A DNA stretch of 64,000 nt. It comes from Tyto alba (taxonomy: Eukaryota; Chordata; Aves; Strigiformes; Tytonidae). A model generated the notes under the pieces. The model was not told the DNA's origin, searched no databases, and saw nothing but the letters and a program-made list of their open reading frames with translations. The stretch's first letter is position 1, and each line of letters begins with the position of its first letter. Below, piece by piece: positions 1 through 10,770 of the stretch. The DNA is taken from assembly GCF_018691265.1 (NCBI RefSeq), contig NW_024881283.1:11193976-11257975 (forward strand). Reading direction: 5' to 3'. Position numbers and translations under genes: made by a program.

Positions 1-72
1 AGATCTAAAACAGATGATCTAAAATAGATGATTTAGATAAATAAGTTAAATTAGATAAATAAAATAGATGAT
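1..72. repeat. AT-rich low-complexity repeat (GATGATTTAGATAAATA-like)
   Basis: The window opens with repeated, imperfect words such as AGATGAT, ATCTAAAA and TTAGATAAATA (AGATGAT recurs at about 11, 26 and 65). The array may continue to the left of the window. It has no coding content. It reads as a decayed short tandem repeat. Confidence 0.55.
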
Positions 73-1771
73 ACCTCTGTGTCAAAGAGATCAGAGAACT
101 TGTAACTTGTGCAAGACAACTATAAAGGCTCTTGTGTTACAACAGATCTTTAAAAATTATGCTAAACTTCCCTGTAGAGGGACAAATGATGAATAACCCA
201 CCATGTTCTTTTGTACGTCATTTTAATGAGATTACTTGGAACTAACAATGGTTTGTTCTAAATTTGTCCCCTTACTCACTGAGCCTTACTTTGCTGGCCT
301 TTGCTAAGGTAGAAGCATCATCTTCTTTATGATCAGATAGACAAAAGATGGATGGTACAGAGAACTTCCAAAACATGAGACAGAATAAATTATACTTGGT
401 TTTTGCTTCTACTCAGACCACTCAAAGATGCTCATAAAATTAAAAAACAATACCACAAAACCAAACTGGCTTTTTTCTCTTGCAAGTGACAAATATGCAA
501 ACATTTAGCACTACTGTTTCATCTGCAGAACATGAACAACTCTGAGCAAGTACAAGAGCCTTTAAAATAGAAATTAAAACTCTGTAATAGCAGTCATATT
601 TGTGCATGTCACTGTTTACTCTAAAGTAAGTCAAAGTCAGAATAAAGTCAGATCACAGAAAACATCAACAATAAGAATTTGGAGATCTACCTCCTTGTTG
701 TTGACCTAGTCTTATAGTGTTCAGGACTTCTCTTCTACATACAGTAATTTTCTGAACACCTAAGCATATGTATAAAAGTGAAATCAAATGACTGCCTCAG
801 ACTTGACAGAACTGCTGAACTAAGAACCATGCATCGTCCTCTATTAAAGGGCATCACCTTGAGAAGATAAAGCTTTGTAAATGTTGCTCTGAAAGTTAGT
901 ATTCTTTCCTATTGGCTAGTCTATATGTTTATAGAAGGAGTAATAATGATCTTCAAAGAATGATGTTGCCTAACCACATTTTATGCGACCTTTGCAAAAC
1001 CCAGAAAATCAGTACTGTTAGCAGAAATATAGATTTATCTATATCAAGGTACTAATGTATATCTAAAAAGGGACACCATTTTTGAAAATAGCAAAATAGA
1101 TACTAAAAAGGAAAACCTACCTCTAATCAGTCAAAAAACTCTGGTCTAAGAGTGACGGGCAATACTCCCAGTAATCTAGGGACATTCAGGTTATAATGAG
1201 AGCACATGATGCATTATTTGTGACTTAACTTATTTTAGTCTGAGGTCCCTGAATAATTAACCTGCTTTGTTTCAATTCATTTAAATGTCCATGTCCTACT
1301 GCTTATGAAATTGGAATGTGTTCTACAAAATAAGCAGTCACATTGTTTCCAGAGCTGTACAGAGACTGATATGAAAAATGTTATTCATGCTGATTCTTAG
1401 GATTCAAGTATTTTGCTCAAACCAAAAATTAACATTGATTAGTTAAAAAAAAAAAAACAAAACCAAAAACAACAAACAGAAGAGAGCAAGTATTTTATTC
1501 TGATTAGAAAAGAATACAATTTGATGTTTTTATACCGATATTGTATCCAATTTACTGTTTATAAAAATCTCCAATAAAACAGATTAAGTTATTTTATAAA
1601 ACAGTCTCTATTTAGAAATTAAATAAGTGGTTTAAAATGAATAAATTATTGTACAATATCAAATCACAATTACATAAACATTTCAGTGTAGCTAATAATA
1701 CTGTAATTCATGACCACTGACAACATGCAACTGAAAAGGTGCTATGCTTCTGTATACAGAAACTAAGTAAA
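73..1771. other. unique AT-rich DNA, no gene seen
   Basis: I see no coding exon, RNA gene or recognisable transposon here. The longest open frame is about 64 codons on the - strand (440-634), which is expected by chance. An A-rich tract with scattered C (1444-1477) is the only low-complexity patch. Confidence 0.6.
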
Positions 1772-1890
1772 GGATATATGTTTACTACGGGTATATGTTG
1801 GTATATATATATACACACACTAAAGGGTATGTTGGTATAAATATATATATATATACTAAAGGGTATATGTTTACAAAGGGTGTATGTTTT
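1772..1890. repeat. TA-rich minisatellite with 36 bp and 17-18 bp periods
   Basis: The word GGGTATATGTT or a close variant recurs at about 1772, 1789, 1825, 1861 and 1878. Spacings are about 17, 36, 36 and 17 bp. The two 36 bp units contain a variable (TA)n core, one of which also carries a short (CA)n run; the 17 bp units lack the core. This suggests that a 17 bp unit (GGGTATATGTTTACTAA-like) was first repeated and then expanded by internal TA slippage. A likely length-polymorphic locus. Confidence 0.75.
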
Positions 1891-3560
1891 CAACTTTTCC
1901 AGTTGCACTATGAAGGATATATTGAAAATTTCTAGCATTTTACTTGGTGTTACTGTCCTATTATATTTTAAACCATGCTTTTCTAATTCTCCTATTTTTC
2001 TTCATGGTTGCACCTCTGCAATACAAACCTGTTTCCCTAACTATTAAGAAATATTACTGTTGCTGGAAATTCATCTGTCATTTTACAAATCTTTTTCAAA
2101 AGAATAAATAACATGTTGTCTCAGTGAAAGAAAATAACACGGAAACAAAAATAGTATGCTCTTTGCTCCCACAGGGATAAACCAAGTAATATTTACCTCT
2201 GACATGATAAACAAAAGATCAGAAAGGATTAGAACTAATGGCTCTGTAAATAGTATATTCATAAGAGAGGAATCCTGTTAGAATCACAAGAAAATTGTAT
2301 CCACTTTCATCTGCCAATTTTTGAGGAACATCCTGAATTTTTAACTCTGCATTTATGGAACAGTATATGATGGCAGCAACTCTGTCATCACCATCATAAT
2401 CTTTTTATATTATTGCCAGGATTTCTCCTGAAGAATTATTAACAGTCTCCTGCACAGAAGCAACTAGGATTCTGCAGAGGTCATTTTCAATGACAGCTAC
2501 ATTTTTAAGAGCAGAGTAAATGTATATCCAGCAAAAGAGCCTGCCTTCCTACAAGAACACCAAGTATCTTTACGTAGCGCTCAGGTCAAGGGAACCTCAG
2601 ATAGAGAATACTAAATACTCATTTCTTAATATTAATTTCTCTCCAGCTGTGGGTCAAAGGCAGGATACGAATACTTAAAGCACAGCATAGGTAAGTCAAT
2701 ACTCTATGGACATATCGGAATCATTGAGAATGAGACATGTGCCTGTTGGATATATACCTTGCACACCTAAGCATGTTATTTTCTAGGAAGGAGCGCACAA
2801 AATAGGTTACGCCAGACTACCTTCTGTTTTACAAACAGTGGGTCATCATTTGCAGATTGGTAACTGTCAATGAAATTTTACCCTGCTGATTTCTACTGCT
2901 AATGTATTCACCAACAACTTGGCCAGTTTATGCTGCTACAGTGATTGCAGGACCATTCTGGCTAATAACAGTGAGCTGCCCTAAACTCTAATTTCTGACC
3001 CATCTACCTGTATCAGGAAGACTACTGCCTGATGCTGCCATAGCCTCTAGAACACACACCCAGCAAATGGCCTAACTACTGTACAAATCACTGCAACCAC
3101 ACTGAAAATTGCTATGGTTGCGCTAAAAGGACTGTGATCTCAAAGATAAAACATGCTTGGAAGAAACAAGGAATGTGAAACAGTATTTGCATACAGACTA
3201 GCTACTTGTACAAATGGCTCTTAATTAGTAATATAGTTAACAGCCATAGCAATAAATTGGCTAAATAAAGACATATCCAGAGTACAAAGTATACAGAAAA
3301 GTGTTACGCACTTGAGGACAGAAAGCAAGAAACTTGCAAGGAAGGAGCTTTAAAGAACTTAGACAAGTGGACAGGGATGAAAATTATTTCTGTTCTGCTG
3401 GTTCAACAATCAGTGAAGCTGTGAAAACAAAAGACATTGGTGTATTCATTTCTATTAAAAACTTAACTGCCACTATAATTTTTTAGTTTCACATTACACG
3501 AAGCTGAAGAGTTACACTAAAATCTTATACAAAGCATTTGCTTGGACTTCTCCCACAGTG
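1891..3560. other. unique DNA, no gene seen; one weak pseudo-exon
   Basis: There is no open frame of note on either strand. A splice-like segment sits at 2647-2690: TTTCTCTCCAG precedes it and GTAAGT follows. It is 44 bp long and open in two of three frames. Nothing else supports it as an exon. Confidence 0.55.
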
Positions 3561-3602
3561 CGCACACACACAGACACGCACACACGCACACATACACACA
3601 CT
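3561..3602. repeat. (CA)n microsatellite, interrupted
   Basis: About 42 bp of CA dinucleotides, interrupted by G and T substitutions (CACACAGACACGCACACACGC and similar). On the + strand it yields a His/Thr-rich open frame of 71 codons (3558-3773), which is a repeat artefact. Confidence 0.9.
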
Positions 3603-4929
3603 GCAACAACATATTATAGCCCATTTTCTCAGCCAAAAAATTACATACTGCATTGCTTTGTAAGAAACCTGCTCAAATCTCACAAGGGAGCTGTCAGCTC
3701 AGGAATGCTAGCACTGGTACTCCTAGTCAAAAAGGAGTCTAGAAATATCAAGAAATCCCTTCCTTCTGACTAACAGAACCTTCACAGAAAGCTCTACAGG
3801 GTCCGGTGATGTGCTCTACCTGCCTGTGACACTATTTCTTGACTACCAGTCTCATGGCTGAGGTGAGCTGGGACACATCTGCTAAGAGTGCTCGTATCAG
3901 AGTTCTGGGGAAATCACACAGAATTCTTTCTTGGTGTCACCATCCTGGCATGATCTCATGCTGCTGGTTTGGTATCCCAGAATTACAACATAAACTCTAC
4001 TTGCTAAGGTCCTATGATGCACTGTAATGGAAGAGATGCTTCCTTAGCTGATTTTCATTAATTGTACATATTTTAAATTTAAATGGGAGAGACAAAAACT
4101 GAACACAAAACCGGGGCACATTCTCACTTTTAGTACATGTATATCCTTTCACAAATTTGTTTAAAAGTAAGAAGCTAACAAAATTCAGGAAAGAAAATAT
4201 TTGTTCTTGAATTTCAGGAGCATCAAATCAACCTTACAGCACTGGGAAAAAATAGCCTGAAGCCTATCTAACGAAGACTGGCTTGGCTAAAAAGGTGAGC
4301 ATCAAGGAGGTCAAGGCAAGAATGTACTTTAAACATCTGCAAATACTCAATAAGAAGTGGAAAAATCTTCAAAAAATCTGTCTTATTTATTAGAAGATAA
4401 ACTCACAGCACCAAATTTCTGAATATTTAATTCTCAGAAAATGTCTCAGGTGAGTATTCTCCATAAAGTACATTTCTGTGTTACAAACATGCATGATTTC
4501 TGACAATTGCACTGATGCTACATAGGCCACATCCCCACCCTCAAATCAAAAACTCACTGTGCTGTGAATATGCCCCCTTCTCTATGATCAGTTCTAGTGG
4601 GTACAGTATATTTCACTTTTCTCTAGTTAGTGTATTATTTAAGAAAAGTAAGTTGAGTAAAGTCTCTTTCTTCCCTGCAATGCCAGATGATTCATAAACA
4701 GACATACTCCAAACAAGAAAATATTCAGTTGTGTAAAACCTTACAATACAGGTTTTCATTCACCACAGATGGGCACAAGGTCCTCTCACAGCACATGCAA
4801 TATAATAAGAATTCAACACTAAAGAAGAAGATTCCTCCAATAAAGGATGCAAAGATTACAATCTAAATACAATGTTGTTAGTTGAAAGAAGTGAATGTAG
4901 AGTATTGAATGTTCAAAATTGTGTTGAAT

Positions 4930-5180
4930 TAGATAAGCAAATCCCATGTAGACTTTGTTAATGATTCATAATCAGCTAATAAGCTCATCTCTAGTAGAAT
5001 AATGATCCATGGACCTGTTAGCTCATTTATCACTATGTTTTACAACACCGGCAAAGAAACTAATTAAATCCCAGCGTCATTACACAGAATTCCTTTTAAT
5101 AGAGATACAATGATGCACTAGAGGCTACAGATTACACTGCAAATTGTACCAAGAGATTCTGGACAGCGAGTTTTAATTAA
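4930..5180. promoter_or_regulatory. candidate conserved non-coding element
   Basis: A repeat-free stretch dense in homeodomain-type cores: GTTAATGATTCATAATCAGCTAAT near 4959, ACTAATTAAAT near 5060, and GTTTTAATTAACATG near 5170. There are no open frames. The motif density is typical of developmental enhancers in vertebrate gene deserts, but AT-rich DNA also produces such cores by chance. Only alignment to other birds and mammals could establish it. Confidence 0.25.
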
Positions 5181-7199
5181 CATGTTAGCAAGAAGCTGCT
5201 CACTTAAATCATAACTAACTAGGAAACATCTGCACACTCAAAAATGTTGAAGGAAGGAGAGAGTAAGAAAATAGATGTTACGTGAAGTATTGACATTGTA
5301 GACTTTTTCTATCCAGAGCAAAAAGCTGTTACTGCTCACTGACTGCATTCGGTACCCAACACAAATCAGAAGGCAGAACTCTGGCTCCGGATTGGTGTTG
5401 AAGATGCTGGCAGGGGCATGTATCTCAGATTACTGAAAATAATAAAAAAGAAGTCTGTGCAGCACTACAACTAGGCCAGTGCAGCTGGAGCATCTTCCAG
5501 CATATGGCAAGGGTTCATCAGGCAGAAAGTACAGTAAGTTATCTCATTTTGTTCGTTGTGGGAGAGAACACAGATGCAAGCAAGAGAAAACAGTAGTTTT
5601 GTGAAAAAATACAGGAAGTACTTAGAGATAGCACAGAATGAAGAAAGAGTTAAATGACTGAATAGTCCACCAATACTGGCATTCAAAGAAAACATGACTC
5701 TATAGTGGAAAAACAACAGAAACCAATCACTAGTATTCCCTTTTCACCTGAACATCCCAAACTAGAGTAAGAAACACACACAAATTCTGCAGTGAATCTG
5801 AGACAAGAAATGGTGTTTGCAAGTATCTTTCAAGTGCACATGTAAAGGAATATGTAGCCCCAAAATGGTGAGCAGATGCTACGACTATTGAGAAAGTAAT
5901 CAAAAAGGCAAAACTCTCTAGCAAAATACCCCAGGCTTCTTTGGTTTTATCTCTTTTCTTTCTGGAGAACAGTGATTAATCAGAGAAGCACAAAGAGACA
6001 TCTGAAAATGTTCAACAGGTCAGGTAAGCCAGACAATATCGTGATACAGGTTGTAACATGAGACAATGAGTCACTGAAAATACAGGTCTCCAGAAGAAAT
6101 AATGATTAGAGAATAGGCAACCAAGATGGACTAGAGAGAGCATCTTTTTTATCTTACTGACGACATCTGTCACTTGACAGGATACACGTGGTGTGCACTA
6201 GTGTGCCAGTACTGCAGGGAACCCATATTCTTTCTTTAAGAAAACTAAACACTGTACCAGTTTAATATGGGGATATAAGCTCTATCCCAGCCTGTGTTCC
6301 CACATATCTTAGGAGTGGATTTGACAGTGTGAAATCATGAAGCTTACCTCACCTTTGTTTCTCTAGCTCTAAAAGCCATATTCCTCTGTTTTGGGGCTAC
6401 CTACCAGTCATCTTTCTGTCTGCTCTGCTTTCTCAGGTAGTGTGTGCCACCTAAACTGACTCAGTTCCCTACACAGCATTATCCCCTTTCAGCTCACACA
6501 TCAATCCTCACCCTCAGAGCAAGACGAACAGACAATCAGTCTCATCCCTCTTTCCTAAGCATAAACGAGAGGGATTCTGTCAGAGCTCAACTTGCTGTCT
6601 TCCACCGTAAGTACTGTTCTGGCTTCAACGTTTCACACAGTCTGCTTCCAACATACCACCAAAATTCTACCACAATAGCCAGTGTGATTTTAGGCCATAA
6701 GCAAAAATAATGTGTTTGTAGATAACTAAGAATAAATTCAACTCTTTTTCTATAAAAATGTTTTTTCTGACTTCAAAATGGGAGTAAATTATTTTTAATT
6801 TAACCATAAACCATTCTTCAGAGTTAGCAGAAGCAGAATGCTTGGGCAACTGCAAAATCCATGTGGATTTCACCTGCTGCACAGAATATCCGGAGCACTA
6901 TTATTCAGAAAACCTTTCAAACAAATTAAGTGAAATCCCTAAAAGAATAATAATAAATTGTTATGAAATAATCCCAGGTGGTTGCACAGAAAGTGATACA
7001 CTGCTTGAGTTGAGCAGGAGCTATATAATTCTTTACCTTCTATGACTAGAATTTGTCTAAGTAAAAATACTATGAAGATAACATATGTTATCTTCCAACA
7101 ATGGAAGACATAATCAGCTTCTCCAGAATAAATCTAGACATTTAGTGAAATTAAACCAAGTGATCCCTTCCACTGAAAACAGTAATTAACTAAAATTAA

Positions 7200-7640
7200 A
7201 AACATCAGTAGATTTGCACACGGTCTTGTGTTCTGCCACAAAAGCCACACTAATCAAGATCACGTTGCAAAGTTCTATGCTTACATCAGATGACGACTTC
7301 TCCCTCGTTTTGCACAGTCACTTTCACACGTGTTTTTTTATGGAAACCTTGGAATAATGCTACGGTGCTATGGTGCAAAACCAGAAGCTTTCTGGCTTGT
7401 TGTAAATCTGAACCCAATATACCATGTGGGTCCACGCCAGTGGCATGGCTGCAGCAGTACTGAGAACTGCTAGAACCACCACAGGCTGCTGCACGTCCAC
7501 CGCTGGCACCGTGCAGAAGTGTTCATCTGCCTCATCCCTGCAAACACCAGCGCCACAACATGACTGTGCAGATGTCCCCACAAGTGATGTGACTAATGGA
7601 CACAAACATATGTTGCCAATCGAACTCTTCATTTTTTGAT
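7200..7640. other. CpG-bearing patch open on both strands, origin unknown
   Basis: Within CpG-poor surroundings this segment carries a cluster of CpGs (for example CACGCCAG, CACGTCCACCGC, ACCGTG, AGCGCC, ATCGAAC). It is open for 71 codons on + (7424-7639) and 90 codons on - (7360-7632). The - frame is Ala/Val/Cys-rich. I do not recognise the protein in either direction. It could be a decayed transposon, a relic exon, or a locally GC-rich unique sequence. Confidence 0.3.
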
Positions 7641-9279
7641 TCTCTTAAATGCTTATGCTTGCAATTTTTCAAAACGTGCTCCACAGGTTGGTATTTTAAG
7701 GATTTTTTCAGTCAACCTGGATTTTGCTGATATTTCAGAAGTCGATACAGTTCTTTAAATTATTTAAGTGCCAACACAGGATCTACCGTTTATCAACTTT
7801 GAGTCACCTGAGGTCAGCTTGCGTTTGAAATGTTAAGTCTCTCTGAATTCCTCCCTCTCAATGAAGTTCTCTTTTACCAAGCAGCAGAGCAATAAAACAT
7901 CCTGACATCACTTAAATCAAGAATAGATAAAACTGTAATTTAAAAAAAATATTTCAGTATTTAAAAATAGACTACTAAAAATACTTTTTTCCTCTTAAAG
8001 ATAGTTATGTAAATTGAAATCAGAAATTATAATAATTTACACAAAGACCGTGAGTGCAACTAAAAAAAATTTCAGTAAGTAAATAAGAATATGTTATATC
8101 AATGTGCCTCCTCAAATTTTAATGAGTTAAAGGGTACTAGTTTGTTTGGGGTTTTTTTTATTATTGTGTGAGGAAACAGGCAAAATATCACCTGTACTTC
8201 AGACGCCAACTCAAGTGTTATAAATGTATCAAAATGTTATGTATCTTTTATACTATTGTCATTATCAATTCCTTAGGGGGGTTGCATCAATAAATGCTTT
8301 TGGTTTAATTACTTTTGGTTTCAGTTAAGTGAAAAGAAGCAAAGAGATATTTCTGTCTGAAGAAATTGCACAAAGTTGAGGGACATTCCACAAACTGAAA
8401 AAGTAAGAAAGCTGGTTTTCTGCTCTGTAGGTGTGCATAATGTGCAGTTGAGAGAGGATCAGATCTGCTAATTCTACAGCCATAAGCATGGGCCAGATTT
8501 TTGAAGACTGTTTAAGTAACTATACTTGCAGGTATCTACAGAGATAGAGTCAAGAACTGCTAAATGGGTACTGGCCTAGCAGTTCAAGTTTGCTCTGCCT
8601 AAACTCATCTAACTACTGGTTGCCATTAAAATCTGCTCTCCTTGGACTCAGAATCTGTGTTTTCTTCATCATGCCTCAAATTGTATGATGATATCATCAA
8701 CTGGACTATCTCATGGATCTCATGGAAGAATAATCCCAGGATCCAACCCGGAAAGGGCTAAAAACATTTGGCTACATCTGGCAGGCAGAGAACTGGAAAA
8801 CTTACCTGGCAACAGCATGCAGTTAGATTGGATTGCAAACTGCATACTAGTTCCCAGACTCTGACTGCAATAGGGAAAAAAAGCATGTAGGTACACATGC
8901 TGGGTAAATTGTCCCATTCCTTTTGGAAACCTATTTTAAGATAGAATATCTTACTTGCAGGAGATATCCTCTCTCCTAACCACAAGTAGCCCAGAACTCT
9001 ACCTGAGACAACATGCCTAATTTTCAGATGTCCAAATCAGAAAAGATAAACCCCATTCCTCTTATCTACAAATCTGGACTATTATGACCAAGGGGAACAC
9101 TACTTTTTTAATTTAATTTTTACTATTTTATGAACGAACACAGTTTGAAAATATCTAAAAAATTAAAGAGCTTGGTAGTGTCACTTTTTTTTTTTTTTCC
9201 ACAGTTGAATTAGTGGAAAACAAAGAGCAAATAGGAAAAATCTTGTTTTGAGTTGGGTCTGCTTTAAAATCAGTTCTCA

Positions 9280-9530
9280 AAGGCCTTTCACATGAATTTA
9301 TTACTTAAGAGCGTAGCATTCAAAGAAAGGGTCCGTCAGAGCAATTGGTCGCTCCAGCAGGATTACCAACTTCTCCTCATTGATTTCTCTCAGGTTTTTA
9401 TTGTCTGATGAAATTAATTAAAGACTCTGATGGTGCCAATTAAAGACTTGGAACCGAAGTTGGTGTTCACATTATGACATGGCACAGCAATGCTGTAAAC
9501 ATCCATTAGCCATTACAGTTTTCATTAGTC
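9280..9530. promoter_or_regulatory. candidate conserved non-coding element with a repeated homeodomain word
   Basis: The 11-mer AATTAAAGACT occurs at 9416-9426 and again at 9438-9448, a spacing of 22 bp or about two helical turns. Nearby are GATGAAATTAATTAAAG, CCATTAGCCATTACAG and TTTTCATTAG. No repeat signature and no coding potential. The paired TAATTA-type sites on the same face of the helix would suit a homeodomain-bound enhancer. This is inference from motifs alone. Confidence 0.28.
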
Positions 9531-10429
9531 CCTGAAAACAACTCATTAGTGTTCTTAGACATGACAGACAAGTACAGTAAATGAGATAAATCTGTCAATA
9601 TATTGTGTGCAAAATCAGGGCTTCCATCATCATATTCCACACAGTGACAATCAGAAGATAAAATACATCTTCTGCAAGAAATAAACATAAACTGCAGAGT
9701 ATTTAGCCAGAGTGTAGAAAGATGCTACATGAGAAACTAACAAAGACATCAGACATTTCATTTATACATAGGGTGGGTTTATCTGAAATTCAGGTTGCTA
9801 TGAACTGTCACAGTTGTTTAGCCAAGGTTAAATTTTATAAAACATATTGACTTAACTTAAACTGCTGTAATTTACAAAGTTATTTCAGAACTGAGGGCTG
9901 TCAGTTTGTGGAATTTGATGCAGACTTATGGTTACCTATATAAAACCTCAACAGATCGACGAGGAGGTTGACACACACATCCAGGCCTGATAAGGCTTCT
10001 CACAGTGCACTAGCCACAATGCTGCACACTGCTTAAGGGGTCAGTATTAGACTGAGTACCACTTTACATGTGACATATTGAAGCTCTAACCACTACCAAT
10101 CACAGCCAGTGTACAGACATGTATGTTCTCATACAAATATCTTTACTTACCAGCTATTTTTCATTCTTCTTTCTCCCAGCTTCTCAGGACCTACGCTAGT
10201 TTCATGAACTCTTTTGACAAAATCCTGTAATTACATCATTTTCTTGTACATCTGCTCCTTACCACTGATTTCTGTATCTTTTTAACATTACACATTCACC
10301 TTTTCATAGCTACCTTTCAGAGTTCTCAATTTGAGCAACAGCTTTGCACATAATTGTGGGAAAACTCTACAAAGTCTCCTAATGAAGTGTAGCACAATCT
10401 GAAAAGCAGAACAATTGTTGGGATTCATC

Positions 10430-10770
10430 CAGAATGAGATAAAAACCAACAGCGCTAATATTAATGCTACTGTTTAAATCAACATTATGGGCTCGTCGAG
10501 AATACTGGTTTCATTTTTGTTTGCTTTATCTCAGAAACAACACATCAGGAAGAGAAAGAATTCAAAGACAGGTCACAAAAATGGTGCCAGTCCATCAGGA
10601 ATTTAACTACAAGGCATAATTAGAAAGTGGGTCTGCTTAGTTCAGAAGGAAGAAGATTTCATGCAGTTATTCAAAACAATAAACTGCATAGGGAGTAAAA
10701 CAAGAGTTCCCACTTACCACACCTGGGAATACAAGAACATGATAAATAAATCCGAAAAGCAACCTTAAAA
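10430..10770 (+). mobile_element. ancient CR1/L2-clade LINE, internal fragment
   Basis: Recognised by remembered family wording across about 330 bp. A 'TTAATGCTACTGTTTAAATC...GAATACTGGTTTCA' block corresponds to the region after the reverse transcriptase encoding the LVRPHLEYC-type motif. It is followed by a 'GGTCACAAAAATGGT' block (family: CAACAAAAATGAT), a 'CTGCTTAGTTCAGAAGGAAG' block (family: CTGTTTAGCTTAGAAAGGAG), and an 'AAACTGCATAGGGAGTAAAAC' block (family: AAATGGCATAGAGAAAGTAG). The order and spacing match the 3' part of ORF2 in old CR1/L2 elements. Heavily diverged, truncated on both sides, non-functional. The right end is uncertain. Confidence 0.62.

Larger units (their letters stand above)
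3603..10429. other. 6.8 kb unique DNA, no gene supported
   Basis: Open frames in this interval reach only about 90 codons and overlap one another on both strands, so none stands out. Splice-like signals exist but enclose stops: 4218-4294 is closed in all three frames, and 6437-6606 has an excellent acceptor (CTGCTTTCTCAG) but early stops in every frame. A T14 tract followed by CCACAG (9185-9204) mimics a 3' splice site, but no donor follows it. Sub-regions with possible regulatory character are listed separately. Confidence 0.55.

Noticed and set aside
4218..4294. Segment between TTGAATTTCAG and GTGAGC
   Set aside because: Stops in all three frames and a weak acceptor.
6437..6606. Segment between an excellent acceptor (CTGCTTTCTCAG) and a GTAAGT donor
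   Set aside because: Each frame has a stop close to the acceptor, so it cannot be an internal coding exon; without transcript evidence it is a pseudo-exon.
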